Shown: piece by piece, positions 32,815 through 43,800 of the stretch
How the letters are laid out: each line of letters starts with the position of its first letter
How positions within the stretch are numbered: the first letter of the stretch is position 1
NCBI GenBank assembly: GCA_032622095.1
Contig: CP136064.1
Location: 2,841,280 to 2,905,279, forward strand
DNA: 64,000 nucleotides
Direction: 5' to 3'
Origin: Siphonodentalium dalli
Taxonomy: Eukaryota; Mollusca; Scaphopoda; Gadilida; Siphonodentaliidae
Position numbers and translations under genes: made by a program
The notes under the pieces: generated by a model
Database searches by the model: none
What the model was told of the DNA's origin: nothing
The model's input: only the letters and a program-made list of their open reading frames with translations

Positions 32815-33220
32815 GAATTTAGTGTGTCTGACATTTGCAGAATGAGGTCCCCAGAGGGTGAATTTAGTGATGGTACGTATACCCCATGCAGCAGACTAGC
32901 ATCACAAATACACACTCCAGGGACCTCTTTCTGCTTATGCCTGTGGAGTATCTAGAGTATCAAATTTACATTTTTAGTTACCTTTTCCCTTCTGTTCAGT
33001 TTCTATATCCCATAATTTGCATAATCGAGGTGCTCAATGGGGGTTCATCACCATCTTCAACTGGAGAACGTAAAACTGCTCCTAGGTTTCCCATGGCAGT
33101 TGATGCCTAATCAGAATGTGGTCCCCAGAGGGTGAATTCGGTGATGCTAGCCCACCTTGTGGCAAAGCAGCATTAAATTCACCTTGTGGGGACCACATTC
33201 TGCAAATTCCAGACACATTA
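32815..33220. mobile_element. Two more copies of the GAGGTCCCCAGAGGGTGAATT hairpin unit
   Basis: AGAATGAGGTCCCCAGAGGG (about 32838) and GAATGTGGTCCCCAGAGGG (about 33115) each face a reversed partner (GGGACCTCTTTCTGC near 32922 and GGGGACCACATTCTGC near 33196). Between partners lie GTGATG and GCTAGC or their decayed forms. Other copies lie at 21650-21730, 29575-29680, 32400-32495 and 50250-50380. Confidence 0.7.
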
Positions 33221-33770
33221 AATTCAGACTTGGCTGTTCCAATATTATTTTCTTAACCACCACTTGTCCAGGTGAAATCATACCATGAATGAATCTCATA
33301 GATGAGGATGAATGAATCTCATAGATGAGGATTCACATTTGTTCAAATGGGGGCTAAGATAAGCGGAGATTTAACTCTCCCTGCCCTCCCTATACCTGTA
33401 TCTTTTAAACCATGCAACAGTTCATATGTTCCTACTTCAGGTTAAACTGCTGAACTGAATTAGCCACAAAGTTAAACTTTGTGGGGGATGTCAGGTTGGT
33501 AATTTTCAGAAGTTTGAGAGTTTGAAGTACCGGTAGCAGTTTAAAATTCTAATTTTAACTTTATGGGGGATGTCAAGTTGGTAATTTTCAAAAGTATGAG
33601 AGCTTGAAGTACCGGTACCAGTTGAAAAATTCAACCTAAGAGGGATGTGCTGAAGGATTTTTGTGAACGTAGTACTGTGATATGGTTGTCTTCTTTAAAA
33701 AGGGTAAGAGGCTTGTGATTTGTCAGTGGTGTGCAATAATTAGAAATTTCATCAATTTCTTCGAGTTTTA
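33105..33770 (-). repeat. Inverted partner of the repeat at 20880-21740
   Basis: The shared phrases (TCAACCTAAGAGGGATGT, TATGGTTGTCTTCTTTAAA, CAGGTGAAATCATACCATGA) occur in reverse order to 20880-21740. An internal ~90-bp block with TTGGTAATTTTCA(G/A)AAGT is duplicated (33492 and 33573). Confidence 0.75.
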
Positions 33771-34082
33771 TTATTCCGCAGAAGGAAGAATAGCCGGTAT
33801 GGTTATATAATTAATTATTAGTGCCCCTTTAAGACATCTGAGGTGAATGGGACATATCTGATAATATTTCCCATATTCAGACATTTTCAGATCCGGGGAT
33901 CCAACCGTTTGGCCGAATCTACCCAAACTATGTAAAATAACTACTTGTGCTCTATTAAAACATATGTGAAAGACCTATCTATTAATGCTCGGGTAAAAGT
34001 GTCGAGCCGGTTGGTCGTCATTTAAACGGACAAAGAAACAAACACAAATTGGGTTTTATTAAAATAGATAGACGCATATAAC

Positions 34083-35060
34083 GATAAGAAATTAAATCAC
34101 TTTTGCTAGTATCATTTGTCCTGCTCTGTCACAATTAAGGATTACTACTGAGGCAGATAATCACCAGAAATAAAAAAGATTCTATAAACTTCTGTAACCT
34201 CTGCCCCGCTCTGCCCCAATGTTACTACTGGGACGCAGATAACGATGAGAAATAAAAGGTCAGCCGACCACAGTGCCCCCACATTGTACCCCCCGAAAAC
34301 GTGGCAAGTCGACGCCGAGAAATTAAAAAAAATGTTGAAATCTAAAGGGTTAATAATTCCATAAAGAAATAAATTTTCCGTCATCTATATACCGGTACGT
34401 GTTGCACATCTACAGTATGTGGGGAACAATACTCTGAAGTTTCAAATATCTACGATCAAAAATGTAGGAGGAGTTGATTACACCATGAAGGTACCCTCAT
34501 ACAGAAAATTATAAAAAAAAAATTTCAAAGTCGAAAGGCTCATAAATTCTAAATTCTAACTCTGGGGAAAACTTTACCTGTATCTTGTTATAACTGGTCC
34601 ACATAAATACGGTATTTGCAATTAAAGGATCCAAACTTAAGATATCATCCGGAAACCGAAAAAGTGCGAAATTTTCTAAATAAAAATAAATTGAAAAAAA
34701 AAGGGAAATAACTCCATAAAAGTACATAGGATCAAAACTACAATGGCAGAGCACCTGTGTTCTTGGTTGAGACACCTACATACCAAGTTTCAATCAAATC
34801 GAATGACCATTGCTGGAGTTATAACTCCGGATGGATTCACGGACGGACGGTCGGAGCGCACGGACGGACGCGGCTGATTACAATTATTATAGCCCCCCCC
34901 CCCCCCCCAAAAAAAATTCCGGAGACAATAAAACAATTCTTTAAACTGTTGTAACGTCTGTCCCGCTCTGTCCCAAAGTTTACTACCGGAACGCAGATAA
35001 TCACGAGAAATCAAATCACTTCTACAAGACTTTAGTTGCTGTAACGTTTATGTCCCACTC
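34083..35060. repeat. Degenerate repeat family, TGTCCCGCTCTGTCCCAA phrases
   Basis: CTGCCCCGCTCTGCCCCAAT, TGTCCCGCTCTGTCCCAA and TGTCCCACTCTGTCCCAAGG recur with GAACGCAGATAATCACGAGA between them. A (GGAC)n run (34843-34870) and a C run (34898-34909) sit inside. It is non-coding. Confidence 0.6.
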
Positions 35061-35689
35061 TGTCCCAAGGCTTTCTACACACATGGGACAAAAACATAAC
35101 TTTCTGTTCATGTTTCTTGCCATATATCAACATTCATTGACTGTCTTGTTCGTGTTTACATTGTTTAAAAGTTGAGGGACATAATAATGGAGAAAATGAG
35201 TTGATTGAAGTTAAGGCATGCCTAGGCCTACCCTATATCAGCTTCCAGACTAGACCTATTACTAGTCTATTTGCGTTTTCATTGCTGCCGCATGAATTTT
35301 GACATCTGGTGACGTCATCAATGAACACATGATAGGCCTATGCTTTTTTTTTGCTACCGGTGGATAGAGAATTCCTATACCTACAAAATGACATGTCACC
35401 TCTTAAAATCCAATCACAATGACATCACATAGGCCCCTATATGGGATAGGCCTACAGTTCTCCGACCCCATCCTAATCGGACAAAAATGGTGACTGAGTA
35501 AGGTTAAAAACTGATAAGCAGGTACACTATAGACTATATAGAGCCCAAAATATGTGTTTCCTGAACAATACACCTTAGGTTACATGAAATTACCAAAGAA
35601 GTCAAGTTATGGTGGGTCCTACCAGCTCATACTGGATTAGCCTAATATGTTTTCGATCAATCTGACACCGTGATTAATTAACAAGAAGC

Positions 35690-35814
35690 TTTTATCCCGC
35701 GAAACCGCGCGTTGCATGTGCAGTGACGTAGACGTCGCGCGTGTTTCCAAGGGGCTAGCTATAACGCCCCAACCGTAAAACGGTACTTCACTTTTGCAAT
35801 TGTAATCATCTACG
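35690..35814 (+). promoter_or_regulatory. Possible CpG-rich promoter before candidate exon
   Basis: The stretch CGCGAAACCGCGCGTTGC and TGACGTAGACGTCGCGCG stands out by CpG content from its AT-rich surroundings. It includes TGACGT and GACGTC, cores of CRE/ATF-type sites. It lies directly upstream of the ATG at 35815. The promoter role is inference. Confidence 0.35.
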
Positions 35815-35919
35815 ATGGCAGCATTCAATATAATGACGATGAGTGAGTTGGAGGGAGCAAGGGTAAAAACTTATGTAGCAGCCAGCCTGGGGCTGGACAC
35901 AGAGGGGCAGAAAATTCAG
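35815..35919 (+). CDS. Candidate first coding exon, unknown protein
   Basis: ATG opens 35 codons that run without a stop into a splice donor (CAG|GTTTGT, junction 35919/35920, phase 0). The peptide starts MAAFNIMTMSELEGARVK and ends SLGLDTEGQKIQ; its mixed composition is that of a normal soluble protein N-terminus. I recognise no family. A CpG-rich patch lies just upstream. The next exon is not visible: 480 bp on there is an assembly gap and then 13 kb of satellite, so that satellite would lie in the first intron or beyond the gene. A chance open frame cannot be excluded. Confidence 0.45.
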
Positions 35920-36400
35920 GTTTGTTTTTAACATATAGGCTATTATTTTTTTTTTATTAATATTAATTTTAACAGAAATTCAGAATGTTAACTTAATTGT
36001 TATTTTATTTATATTTATTAATATTATAACACAAGATAATAAGTTATCAATTTACTGATTTAGTAATAATAGTATAATTTACAGTTGGCTAATTAAGTAA
36101 ATTATATCATCACACTATGATACTTAACACTAACAGTAACAGCCTAAATAAATTAGTCTAAAGTTTTAATTAAACTACTATTTGCAGTAATTTGATGACT
36201 AATAATGTAATATAATAACTACTGTCTACACTACGACTACCGCCTCGTGGTACTAGTACCGGTACACTAGTCTACACTACTACAGTCTACACTACAGTAC
36301 TGTCAGTAGTCTGATTTAAATATAGTTAATAGTATTACTATTACATATTAGTAGTATTACTAATATTATATTAATTAATAATATATACCATTCATTAGTG

Positions 36401-36500
36401 NNNNNNNNNNNNNNNNNNNNNNNNNNNNNNNNNNNNNNNNNNNNNNNNNNNNNNNNNNNNNNNNNNNNNNNNNNNNNNNNNNNNNNNNNNNNNNNNNNNN
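36401..36500. other. Assembly gap (100 N)
   Basis: Exactly 100 undetermined bases separate unique AT-rich sequence from the satellite. A round 100 usually marks a gap of unknown size, so the satellite is probably longer than shown. Confidence 0.95.
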
Positions 36501-37109
36501 AGGCCGAGGTCTCTCAAACAAAAGATGTCCGCCAGGCCGAGGTCTCTCAAACAAGATGTCCGACAAGGCCGAGGTCTCAAACAAGATGTCCGACAAGGCC
36601 GAGGTCTCTCAAACAAAAGATGTCCGCCAGGCCGAGGTCTCTCAAACAAGATGTCCGACAAGGCCGAGGTCTCTCAAACAAAAGATGTCCGCCAGGCCGA
36701 GGTCTCTCAAACAAGATGTCCGACAAGGCTGAGGTCTCTCAAACAAAAGATGTCCGCCAGGCCGAGGTCTCTCAAACAAGATGTCCGACAGGCCGAGGTC
36801 TCTCAAACAAGATGTCCGACAAGCCCGAGGTCTCTCAAACAAGATGTCCGACAAGGCCGAGGTCTCTCAAACAAGATGTCCGACAAGGCCGAGGTCTCTC
36901 AAACAAGATGTCCGACAAGGCCGAGGTCTCTCAAACAAGATGTCCGACAAGGCCGAGGTCTCAAACAAGATGTCCGACAAGGCCGAGGTCTCTCAAACAA
37001 AAGATGTCCGCCAGGCCGAGGTCTCTCAAACAAGATGTCCGACAAGGCCGAGGTCTCTCAAACAAAAGATGTCCGCCAGGCCGAGGTCTCTCAAACAAGA
37101 TGTCCGACA

Positions 37110-39900
37110 AGGCTGAGGTCTCTCAAACAAAAGATGTCCGCCAGGCCGAGGTCTCTCAAACAAGATGTCCGACAGGCCGAGGTCTCTCAAACAAGATGTC
37201 CGACAAGCCCGATGTCTCTCAAACAAGATGTCCGACAAGGCCGAGGTCTCTAAAACAAGATGTCCGACAAGGCCGAGGTCTCTCAAACAAGATGTCCGAC
37301 AAGGCCGAGGTCTCTCAAACAAGATGTCCGACAAGGCCGAGGTCTCTCAAACAAGATGTCCGACAAGGCCGAGGTCTCTCAAACAAGATGTCCGACAAGG
37401 CCGAAGTCTCTCAAACAAGATGTCCGACAAGGCCGAGGTCTCTCAAACAAGATGTCCGACAAGGCCGAGGTCTCAAACAAGATGTCCGACAAGGCCGAGG
37501 TCTCAAACAAGATGTCCGACAAGGCCGAGGTCTCAAACAAGATGTCCGACAAGGCCGAGGTCTCAAACAAGATGTCCGACAAGGCCGAGGTCTCTCAAAC
37601 AAGATGTCCGACAAGGCCGAGGTCTCTCAAACAAGATGTCCGACAAGGCCGAGTTCTCTCAAACAAGATGTCCGACAAGGCCGAGATCTCTCAAACAAGA
37701 TGTCTGTCCGACAAGGCCGAGGTCTCTCAAACAAGATGTCCGACAAGGCCGAGGTCTCTCAAACAAGATGTCCGACATGGCCGAGGTCTCTCAAACAAGA
37801 TGTCTGTCCGACAAGGCCGATGTCTCAAACAAGATGTCCGACAAGGCAAAGGTCTCTCAAACAAGATGTCCGACAAGGCCGAGGTCTCTCAAACAAGATG
37901 TCCGACAAGGCCGAGGTCTCTCAAACAAGATATCCGACAAGGCCGAGGTCTCTCAAACAAGATGTCCGACAAGGCCGAGGTCTCTCAAACAAGATGTCCG
38001 ACAAGGCCGAGGTCTCAAACAAGATGTCCGACAAGGCCGAGGTCTCAAACAAGATGTCCGACAAGGCCGAGGTCTCTCAAACAAAAGATGTCCGCCAGGC
38101 CGAGGTCTCTCAAACAAGATGTCCGACAAGGCCGAGGTCTCTCAACCAAGATTTCCGACAAGGCCGAGGTCTCTCAAACAAGATGTCTGTCCGACAAGGC
38201 CGATGTCTCTCAAACAAGATGTCCGACAAGGCAGAGGTCTCTCAAACAAGATGTCCGACAAGGCCGAGGTCTCAAACAAGATGTCCGACAAGGCCGAGGT
38301 ATCTCAAACAAGATGTCCGACAAGGCCGAGGTCTCTCAAACAAGATGTCCGACAAGGCCGATGTCTCAAACAAGATGTCCGACAAGGCCGAGGTCTCTCA
38401 AACAAAAGATGTCCGCCAGGCCGAGGTCTCTCAAACAAGATGTCCGACAAGGCCGAGGTCTCAAACAAGATGTCCGACAAGGCCGAGGTCTCTCAAACAA
38501 AAGATGTCCGCCAGGCCGAGGTCTCTCAAACAAGATGTCCGACAAGGCCGAGGTCTCTCAAACAAAAGATGTCCGCCAGGCCGAGGTCTCTCAAACAAGA
38601 TGTCCGACAAGGCTGAGGTCTCTCAAACAAAAGATGTCCGCCAGGCCGAGGTCTCTCAAACAAGATGTCCGACAAGGCCGAGGTCTCTCAAACAAGATGT
38701 CCGACAAGGCCGAGGTCTCAAACAAGATGTCCGACAAGGCCGAGGTCTCAAACAAGATGTCCGACAAGGCCGAGGTCTCTCAAACAAAAGATGTCCGCCA
38801 GGCCGAGGTCTCTCAAACAAGATGTCCGACAAGGCCGAGGTCTCTCAAACAAGATGTCCGACAAGGCCGAGGTCTCTCAAACAAGATGTCTGTCCGACAA
38901 GGCCGATGTCTCAAACAAGATGTCCGACAAGGCAGAGGTCTCTCAAACAAGATGTCCGACAAGGCCGAGATCTCAAACAAGATGTCCGACAAGGCCGAGG
39001 TCTCTCAAACAAGATGTCCGACAAGGCCGAGGTCTCAAACAAGATGTCCGACAAGGCCGAGGTCTCAAACAAGATGTCCGACAAGGCCGAGGTCTCAAAC
39101 AAGATGTCCGACAAGGCCGAGGTCTCTCAAACAAGATGTCCGACAAGGCCGAGGTCTCAAACAAGATGTCCGACAAGGCCGAGGTATTTCAAACAAGATG
39201 TCCGACAAGGCCGAGGTCTCCCAAACAAGATGTCCGACAAGGCCGAGGTCTCAAACAAGATGTCCGACAAGGCCGAGGTCTCTCAAACAAGATGTCCGAC
39301 AAGGCCGAGGTCTCTCAAACAAGATGTCCGGCAAGGCCGAGGTCTCAAACAAGATGTCCGACAAGGCCGAGGTCTCAAACAAGATGTCCGACAAGGCCGA
39401 GGTCTCTCAAACAAGATGTCCGACAAGGCCGAGGTCTCTCAAACAAGATGTCCGACAAGGCCGCGGTCTCAAACAAGATTTCCGACAAGGCCGAGGTCTC
39501 AAACAAGGTGTCCGACAAGGCCGAGGTCTCTCAAACAAGATGTCCGACAAGGCCGAGGTCTCAAACAAGATGTCCGACAAGGCCGAGGTATCTCAAACAA
39601 GATGTCCGACAAGGCCGAGGTCTCCCAAACAAGATGTCCGACAAGGCCGAGGTCTCAAACAAGATGTCCGACAAGGCCGAGGTCTCTCAAACAAAAGATG
39701 TCCGCCAGGCCGAGGTCTCTCAAACAAGATGTCCGACAAGGCCGAGGTCTCAAACAAGATGTCCGACAAGGCCGAGGTCTCTCAAACAAAAGATATCCGC
39801 CAGGCCGAGGTCTCTCAAACAAGATGTCCGACAAGGCCGAGGTCTCTCAAACAAAAGATGTCCGCCAGGCCGAGGTCTCTCAAACAAGATGTCCGACAAG
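37110..39900 (+). repeat. Satellite block A, repeated at offset 7,766 bp
   Basis: Variant monomers keep the same order here and at about 44876-47660. Examples are GGCTGAGG at 37112 and 44878, the run of 30-bp monomers at 37465-37585 and 45231-45351, and TGTCTGTCC positions. Differences are few, so the duplication is recent. The second copy departs from the first near 47660. Confidence 0.8.
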
Positions 39901-40820
39901 GCCGAGGTCTCTCAAACAAGATGTCCGACAAGGCCGAGGTCTCAAACAAGATGTCCGACAAGGCCGAGGTCTCAAACAAGATGTCCGACAAGGCCGAGGT
40001 CTCAAACAAGATGTCCGACAAGGCCGAGGTCTCACAAACAAGATGTCCGACAAGGCCGAAGTCTCTCAAACAAGATGTCCGACAGGCCGAGGTCTCTCAA
40101 ACAAGATGTCCGACAGGCCGAGGTCTCTCAAACAAGATGTCCGACAAGCCCGAGGTCTCTCAAACAAGATGTCCGACAAGGCCGAGGTCTCTCAAACAAG
40201 ATGTCCGACAAGGCCGAGGTCTCTCAAACAAGATGTCCGACAAGGCCGAGGTCTCTCAAACAAGATGTCCGACAAGGCCGAGGTCTCTCAAACAAGATGT
40301 CCGACAAGGCCGAGGTCTCTCAAACAAGATGTCCGACAAGGCCGAAGTCTCTCAAACAAGATGTCCGACAAGGCCGAGGTCTCTCAAACAAGATGTCCGA
40401 CAAGGCCGAGGTCTCAAACAAGATGTCCGACAAGGCCGAGGTCTCAAACAAGATGTCCGACAAGGCCGAGGTCTCAAACAAGATGTCCGACAAGGCCGAG
40501 GTCTCAAACAAGATGTCCGACAAGGCCGAGGTCTCTCAAACAAGATGTCCGACAAGGCCGAGGTCTCTCAAACAAGATGTCCGACAAGGCCGAGTTCTCT
40601 CAAACATGATGTCCGACAAGGCCGAGATCTCTCAAACAAGATGTCTGTCCGACAAGGCCGAGGTCTCTCAAACAAGATGTCCGACAAGGCCGAGGTCTCT
40701 CAAACAAGATGTCCGACATGGCCGAGGTCTCTCAAACAAGATGTCTGTCCGACAAGGCCGATGTCTCAAACAAGATGTCCGACAAGGCAGAGGTCTCTCA
40801 AACAAGATGTCCGACAAGGC
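38610..40820 (+). repeat. Satellite block B, repeated at offset 3,289 bp
   Basis: The variant order at about 38610-40820 is matched at about 41899-44110. Examples are GGTATTTCAAAC at 39182 and 42471, the AAAGATATCCGCC variant at 39790 and 43079, and ACATGATG at 40604 and 43893. It is a tandem multi-kilobase duplication within the array. Confidence 0.8.
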
Positions 40821-43800
40821 CGAGGTCTCTCAAACAAGATGTCCGACAAGGCCGAGGTCTCAAACAAGATGTCCGACAAGGCCGAGGTCTCAAACAAGAT
40901 GTCCGACAAGGCCGAGGTCTCAAACAAGATGTCCGACAAGGCCGAGGTCTCAAACAAGATGTCCGACAAGGCCGAGGTCTCTCAAACAAGATGTCCGACA
41001 AGGCCGAGGTCTCTCAAACAAGATGTCCGACAAGGCCGAGTTCTCTCAAACAAGATGTCCGACAAGGCCGAGATCTCTCAAACAAGATGTCTGTCCGACA
41101 AGGCCGAGGTCTCTCAAACAAGATGTCCGACAAGGCCGAGGTCTCTCAAACAAGATGTCCGACATGGCCGAGGTCTCTCAAACAAGATGTCTGTCCGACA
41201 AGGCCGATGTCTCAAACAAGATGTCCGACAAGGCAAAGGTCTCTCAAACAAGATGTCCGACAAGGCCGAGGTCTCAAACAAGATGTCCGACAAGGCCGAG
41301 GTCTCAAACAAGATGTCCGACAAGGCCGAGGTCTCTCAAACAAAAGATGTCCGCCAGGCCGAGGTCTCTCAAACAAGATGTCCGACAAGGCCGAGGTCTC
41401 TCAAACAAGATTTCCGACAAGGCCGAGGTCTCTCAAACAAGATGTCTGTCCGACAAGGCCGATGTCTCTCAAACAAGATGTCCGACAAGGCAGAGGTCTC
41501 TCAAACAAGATGTCCGACAAGGCCGAGGTCTCAAACAAGATGTCCGACAAGGCCGAGGTATCTCAAACAAGATGTCCGACAAGGCCGAGGTCTCTCAAAC
41601 AAGATGTCCGACAAGGCCGATGTCTCAAACAAGATGTCCGACAAGGCCGAGGTCTCTCAAACAAAAGATGTCCGCCAGGCCGAGGTCTCTCAAACAAGAT
41701 GTCCGACAAGGCCGAGGTCTCAAACAAGATGTCCGACAAGGCCGAGGTCTCTCAAACAAAAGATGTCCGCCAGGCCGAGGTCTCTCAAACAAGATGTCCG
41801 CCAGGCCGAGGTCTCTCAAACAAGATGTCCGACAAGGCCGAGGTCTCTCAAACAAAAGATGTCCGCCAGGCCGAGGTCTCTCAAACAAGATGTCCGACAA
41901 GGCTGAGGTCTCTCAAAAAAAGATGTCCGCCAGGCCGAGGTCTCTCAAACAAGATGTCCGACAAGGCCGAGGTCTCTCAAACAAGATGTCCGACAAGGCC
42001 GAGGTCTCAAACAAGATGTCCGACAAGGCCGAGGTCTCAAACAAGATGTCCGACAAGGCCGAGGTCTCTCAAACAAAAGATGTCCGCCAGGCCGAGGTCT
42101 CTCAAACAAGATGTCCGACAAGGCCGAGGTCTCTCAAACAAGATGTCCGACAAGGCCGAGGTCTCTCAAACAAGATGTCTGTCCGACAAGGCCGATGTCT
42201 CAAACAAGATGTCCGACAAGGCAGAGGTCTCTCAAACAAGATGTCCGACAAGGCCGAGATCTCAAACAAGATGTCCGACAAGGCCGAGGTCTCTCAAACA
42301 AGATGTCCGACAAGGCCGAGGTCTCAAACAAGATGTCCGACAAGGCCGAGGTCTCAAACAAGATGTCCGACAAGGCCGAGGTCTCAAACAAGATGTCCGA
42401 CAAGGCCGAGGTCTCTCAAACAAGATGTCCGACAAGGCCGAGGTCTCAAACAAGATGTCCGACAAGGCCGAGGTATTTCAAACAAGATGTCCGACAAGGC
42501 CGAGGTCTCCCAAACAAGATGTCCGACAAGGCCGAGGTCTCAAACAAGATGTCCGACAAGGCCGAGGTCTCTCAAACAAGATGTCCGACAAGGCCGAGGT
42601 CTCTCAAACAAGATGTCCGGCAAGGCCGAGGTCTCAAACAAGATGTCCGACAAGGCCGAGGTCTCAAACAAGATGTCCGACAAGGCCGAGGTCTCTCAAA
42701 CAAGATGTCCGACAAGGCCGAGGTCTCTCAAACAAGATGTCCGACAAGGCCGCGGTCTCAAACAAGATTTCCGACAAGGCCGAGGTCTCAAACAAGGTGT
42801 CCGACAAGGCCGAGGTCTCTCAAACAAGATGTCCGACAAGGCCGAGGTCTCAAACAAGATGTCCGACAAGGCCGAGGTATCTCAAACAAGATGTCCGACA
42901 AGGCCGAGGTCTCCCAAACAAGATGTCCGACAAGGCCGAGGTCTCAAACAAGATGTCCGACAAGGCCGAGGTCTCTCAAACAAAAGATGTCCGCCAGGCC
43001 GAGGTCTCTCAAACAAGATGTCCGACAAGGCCGAGGTCTCAAACAAGATGTCCGACAAGGCCGAGGTCTCTCAAACAAAAGATATCCGCCAGGCCGAGGT
43101 CTCTCAAACAAGATGTCCGACAAGGCCGAGGTCTCTCAAACAAAAGATGTCCGCCAGGCCGAGGTCTCTCAAACAAGATGTCCGACAAGGCCGAGGTCTC
43201 TCAAACAAGATGTCCGACAAGGCCGAGGTCTCAAACAAGATGTCCGACAAGGCCGAGGTCTCAAACAAGATGTCCGACAAGGCCGAGGTCTCAAACAAGA
43301 TGTCCGACAAGGCCGAGGTCTCACAAACAAGATGTCCGACAAGGCCGAAGTCTCTCAAACAAGATGTCCGACAGGCCGAGGTCTCTCAAACAAGATGTCC
43401 GACAGGCCGAGGTCTCTCAAACAAGATGTCCGACAAGCCCGAGGTCTCTCAAACAAGATGTCCGACAAGGCCGAGGTCTCTCAAACAAGATGTCCGACAA
43501 GGCCGAGGTCTCTCAAACAAGATGTCCGACAAGGCCGAGGTCTCTCAAACAAGATGTCCGACAAGGCCGAGGTCTCTCAAACAAGATGTCCGACAAGGCC
43601 GAGGTCTCTCAAACAAGATGTCCGACAAGGCCGAAGTCTCTCAAACAAGATGTCCGACAAGGCCGAGGTCTCTCAAACAAGATGTCCGACAAGGCCGAGG
43701 TCTCAAACAAGATGTCCGACAAGGCCGAGGTCTCAAACAAGATGTCCGACAAGGCCGAGGTCTCAAACAAGATGTCCGACAAGGCCGAGGTCTCAAACAA

